A stretch of DNA of 22,808 nt from Trachelipus rathkii (taxonomy: Eukaryota > Arthropoda > Malacostraca > Isopoda > Trachelipodidae): assembly GCA_015478945.1 (NCBI GenBank), contig JABUQX010021110.1, forward strand, positions 7,501 to 30,308, in the 5' to 3' direction. Made by a program: the position numbers and the translations under genes. Within the stretch, counting starts at the first letter, position 1. Every line of letters begins with the position of its first letter. Shown piece after piece: positions 21,201 to 22,808 of this stretch. The notes under the pieces were generated by a model. That model did not search any database. It was not told the origin of the DNA and saw only the letters and a list, made by a program, of their open reading frames with translations.

Positions 21201-22808
21201 TTGCCATTTTTTTATAATAAGAATTAATAAAATGATTGTGTTTTGGTAAAAACTTATCAATTTTTCTACAAATCAGTTAAAAAATGATTTATAAAATGAT
21301 TATTATTTTTTTAATGAAAAAGAAACTTAACAATTAAAATTTTTTAGAATCAATTTTCAAAAAATATGATTTTATGCTAGCTAAAAAATGATTATAAAAT
21401 ATTTAATCAAATCATTCATATAATTAATGATAATAAATAATGATATAATTTATATATAATTTATAATTTAATTTAAAAATATTATTTTAGTTTTTATATT
21501 TCATTAATTGAATTTAATTTTATTAAATAAATTAAATGATTATAAAACTATTTTTAATTTAAAATATGATAATTCAATATTAATTATGATAATTTTAAGA
21601 TTAGTTTCTTAATGATAATGCATTTTGCTTGATTTTAATAAATGTTTTATATGGTGTTACTATCAAACTCTTGTTTACTTCAATTTTTATAAATTCTCTT
21701 TTTTATTTGAAAATTTATTTAAAAAATGCATTTTTCCCTTTTGTATAATTAATATGATATCATTTTTAAAATATGAAATAATCATTTTGTTTAACCGTTT
21801 ATCATTTATAAAAGATGATTATTCATTTTTATAAATTGATTATCATTTTTATATTAAAATGATTATCATTTATATATTTTTATAAAAAATGAATTAATCT
21901 CTTTTAAAACTTGAATCACATTTTCATATATATTAAATAGTTATTTTATCAATTTTTATTAAAATTGATTATCATTTTAATAAAAAGTATATTATTATAT
22001 ATACTTTATATTATTAGGATTATATAAATTTACATTATTATCATCTTAGAAATGGTGCTCATATATGACAAATGATTCTCATTTTTTATTAAAAAACAAT
22101 TGATTTAATTTTTTTTATAATAAAATGATATTTTCATTTTCTATTTCCAAATAATAATTTATATCATATTATTTTTTCATTTCTATTCCAGTCAATAAAA
22201 TTATGTCAAAATGATTATTACAGTATATTTATAAAATTGATTAGTAATTTTTTATAAAATATATTCTATCATCTTTTTCTGTTATGAAATATTTTCATCT
22301 TTTTTAAATGAGCATGATGTTGGCCATTTTTATAAAAATGACTATTATTAAATTTGTTATAAAAATGCATTTTTAAGTTTGATAAACATATGCAATCGTT
22401 AATTTATAACATCACGAAATATTTTTACAAAGAAAATGATTATTATTTATTTTTATGAGAGTACAAAATGAGATATGCTACTAACTTTTTTAAAATTATA
22501 AATCATTTCTGATACGGGTTTTTTTTATATTATTCAAATGTGTAAGAACATTTTTATATAATTGATTAGTAATGTTGAATCAATTATTTTAGCATATTTT
22601 TCCATAATAATTGTTGTAGCATTTTTATAAATCAGACTCTTTTTCATGTTCCTCATTGATTATCTAATTTTTAATAAAATGCTATTATCATTAATAAAAA
22701 TGATTTATTATTTTTATACCAAATGTATTAATATATATACCAATTAAAAGATTATCATTTTAATAAATATATTATCTTTTTTTTAAAATGATTATCGTTT
22801 TTATCATT
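15200..22808. repeat. Tandem satellite, 20-bp near-palindromic unit
   Basis: The unit is close to TGATTATCATTTTTATAAAA, repeated in the same register wherever copies are clean. The best stretch is 18001-18050 with a period of exactly 20. Other good runs are 15550-15575, 17455-17490, 18711-18747, 21826-21870 and 22780-22808. Between clean copies the units are stretched or shrunk by indels in A, T and TA runs and by point changes. Each unit contains ATGATTATCAT, a dyad around one central base, and TTTTTATAAAA, a second near-dyad. The array continues past the right edge. Small open frames inside it (for example 15665-15856, 17469-17651 and 21625-21834) are chance products. It carries no gene and resembles heterochromatic satellite DNA. 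Confidence 0.85.

Noticed and set aside
15665..21834. Small Asn/Ile/Phe-rich frames (15665-15856, 17469-17651, 21625-21834)
   Set aside because: They are chance frames in the 20-bp satellite, with Phe/Ile/His patterns that follow the repeat unit.
15200..22808. CRISPR-like array of short palindromic repeats
   Set aside because: There are no unique spacers of constant length, units abut directly, and the context is a eukaryotic spliced gene with retrotransposons. It is a satellite.

Overview
The window is eukaryotic nuclear DNA, most likely from a decapod crustacean, possibly a crab. Three things point there: a short spliced C2H2 zinc-finger gene with AT-rich introns, decayed copies of a LINE whose reverse-transcriptase wording (FVDLQQAYDRIN, GVRQG, a C-terminal GHLERMDDSRL block) I recognise as typical of decapod genomes, and long runs of nearly pure alternating A-T, a kind of DNA classically described from Cancer crabs. 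The species assignment is an inference.

Gene region (1-9570, + strand). Four exons of one gene can be read: 1-98 (left end outside the window), 566-844, 6774-6881 and 9226-9570. All three introns have GT/AG ends and are phase 0, so the pieces join in frame with no stop. Together they give 275 residues: an acidic, low-complexity, probably disordered region, followed by two C2H2 zinc fingers and a stop at 9568-9570. It is the 3' part of a zinc-finger transcription factor, perhaps of the BTB-ZF group, whose N-terminal domain would lie to the left.

Intron contents. Intron 2 (845-6773) holds an internally deleted LINE in sense orientation (about 1274-3320), a three-copy AT-rich dispersed repeat (about 3378-3530, 3700-3850 and, inverted, 6290-6480), a 284-bp hAT-type non-autonomous DNA transposon (4198-4481) and a strong (CCCT)n tract (5763-5855). 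Introns 1 and 3 hold nothing I can name.

3' flank. From 9911 to 11739 five blocks of alternating AT are separated by short non-(AT) stretches. A second, 5'-end-only copy of the same LINE family lies at about 11951-12760.

Satellite region. From about 12780 to the right end (22808, continuing beyond) the DNA is a degenerate tandem satellite with a 20-bp unit close to TGATTATCATTTTTATAAAA. Relics are sparse on the left, and copies become dense and recognisable from about 15200. The unit is almost a palindrome, carries a GATA-type site, and has A/T tracts repeated every two helical turns.

No rRNA, tRNA, CRISPR or prokaryotic feature was seen. Nearly all longer open frames outside the exons are antisense or chance readings of LINE, transposon and satellite DNA.
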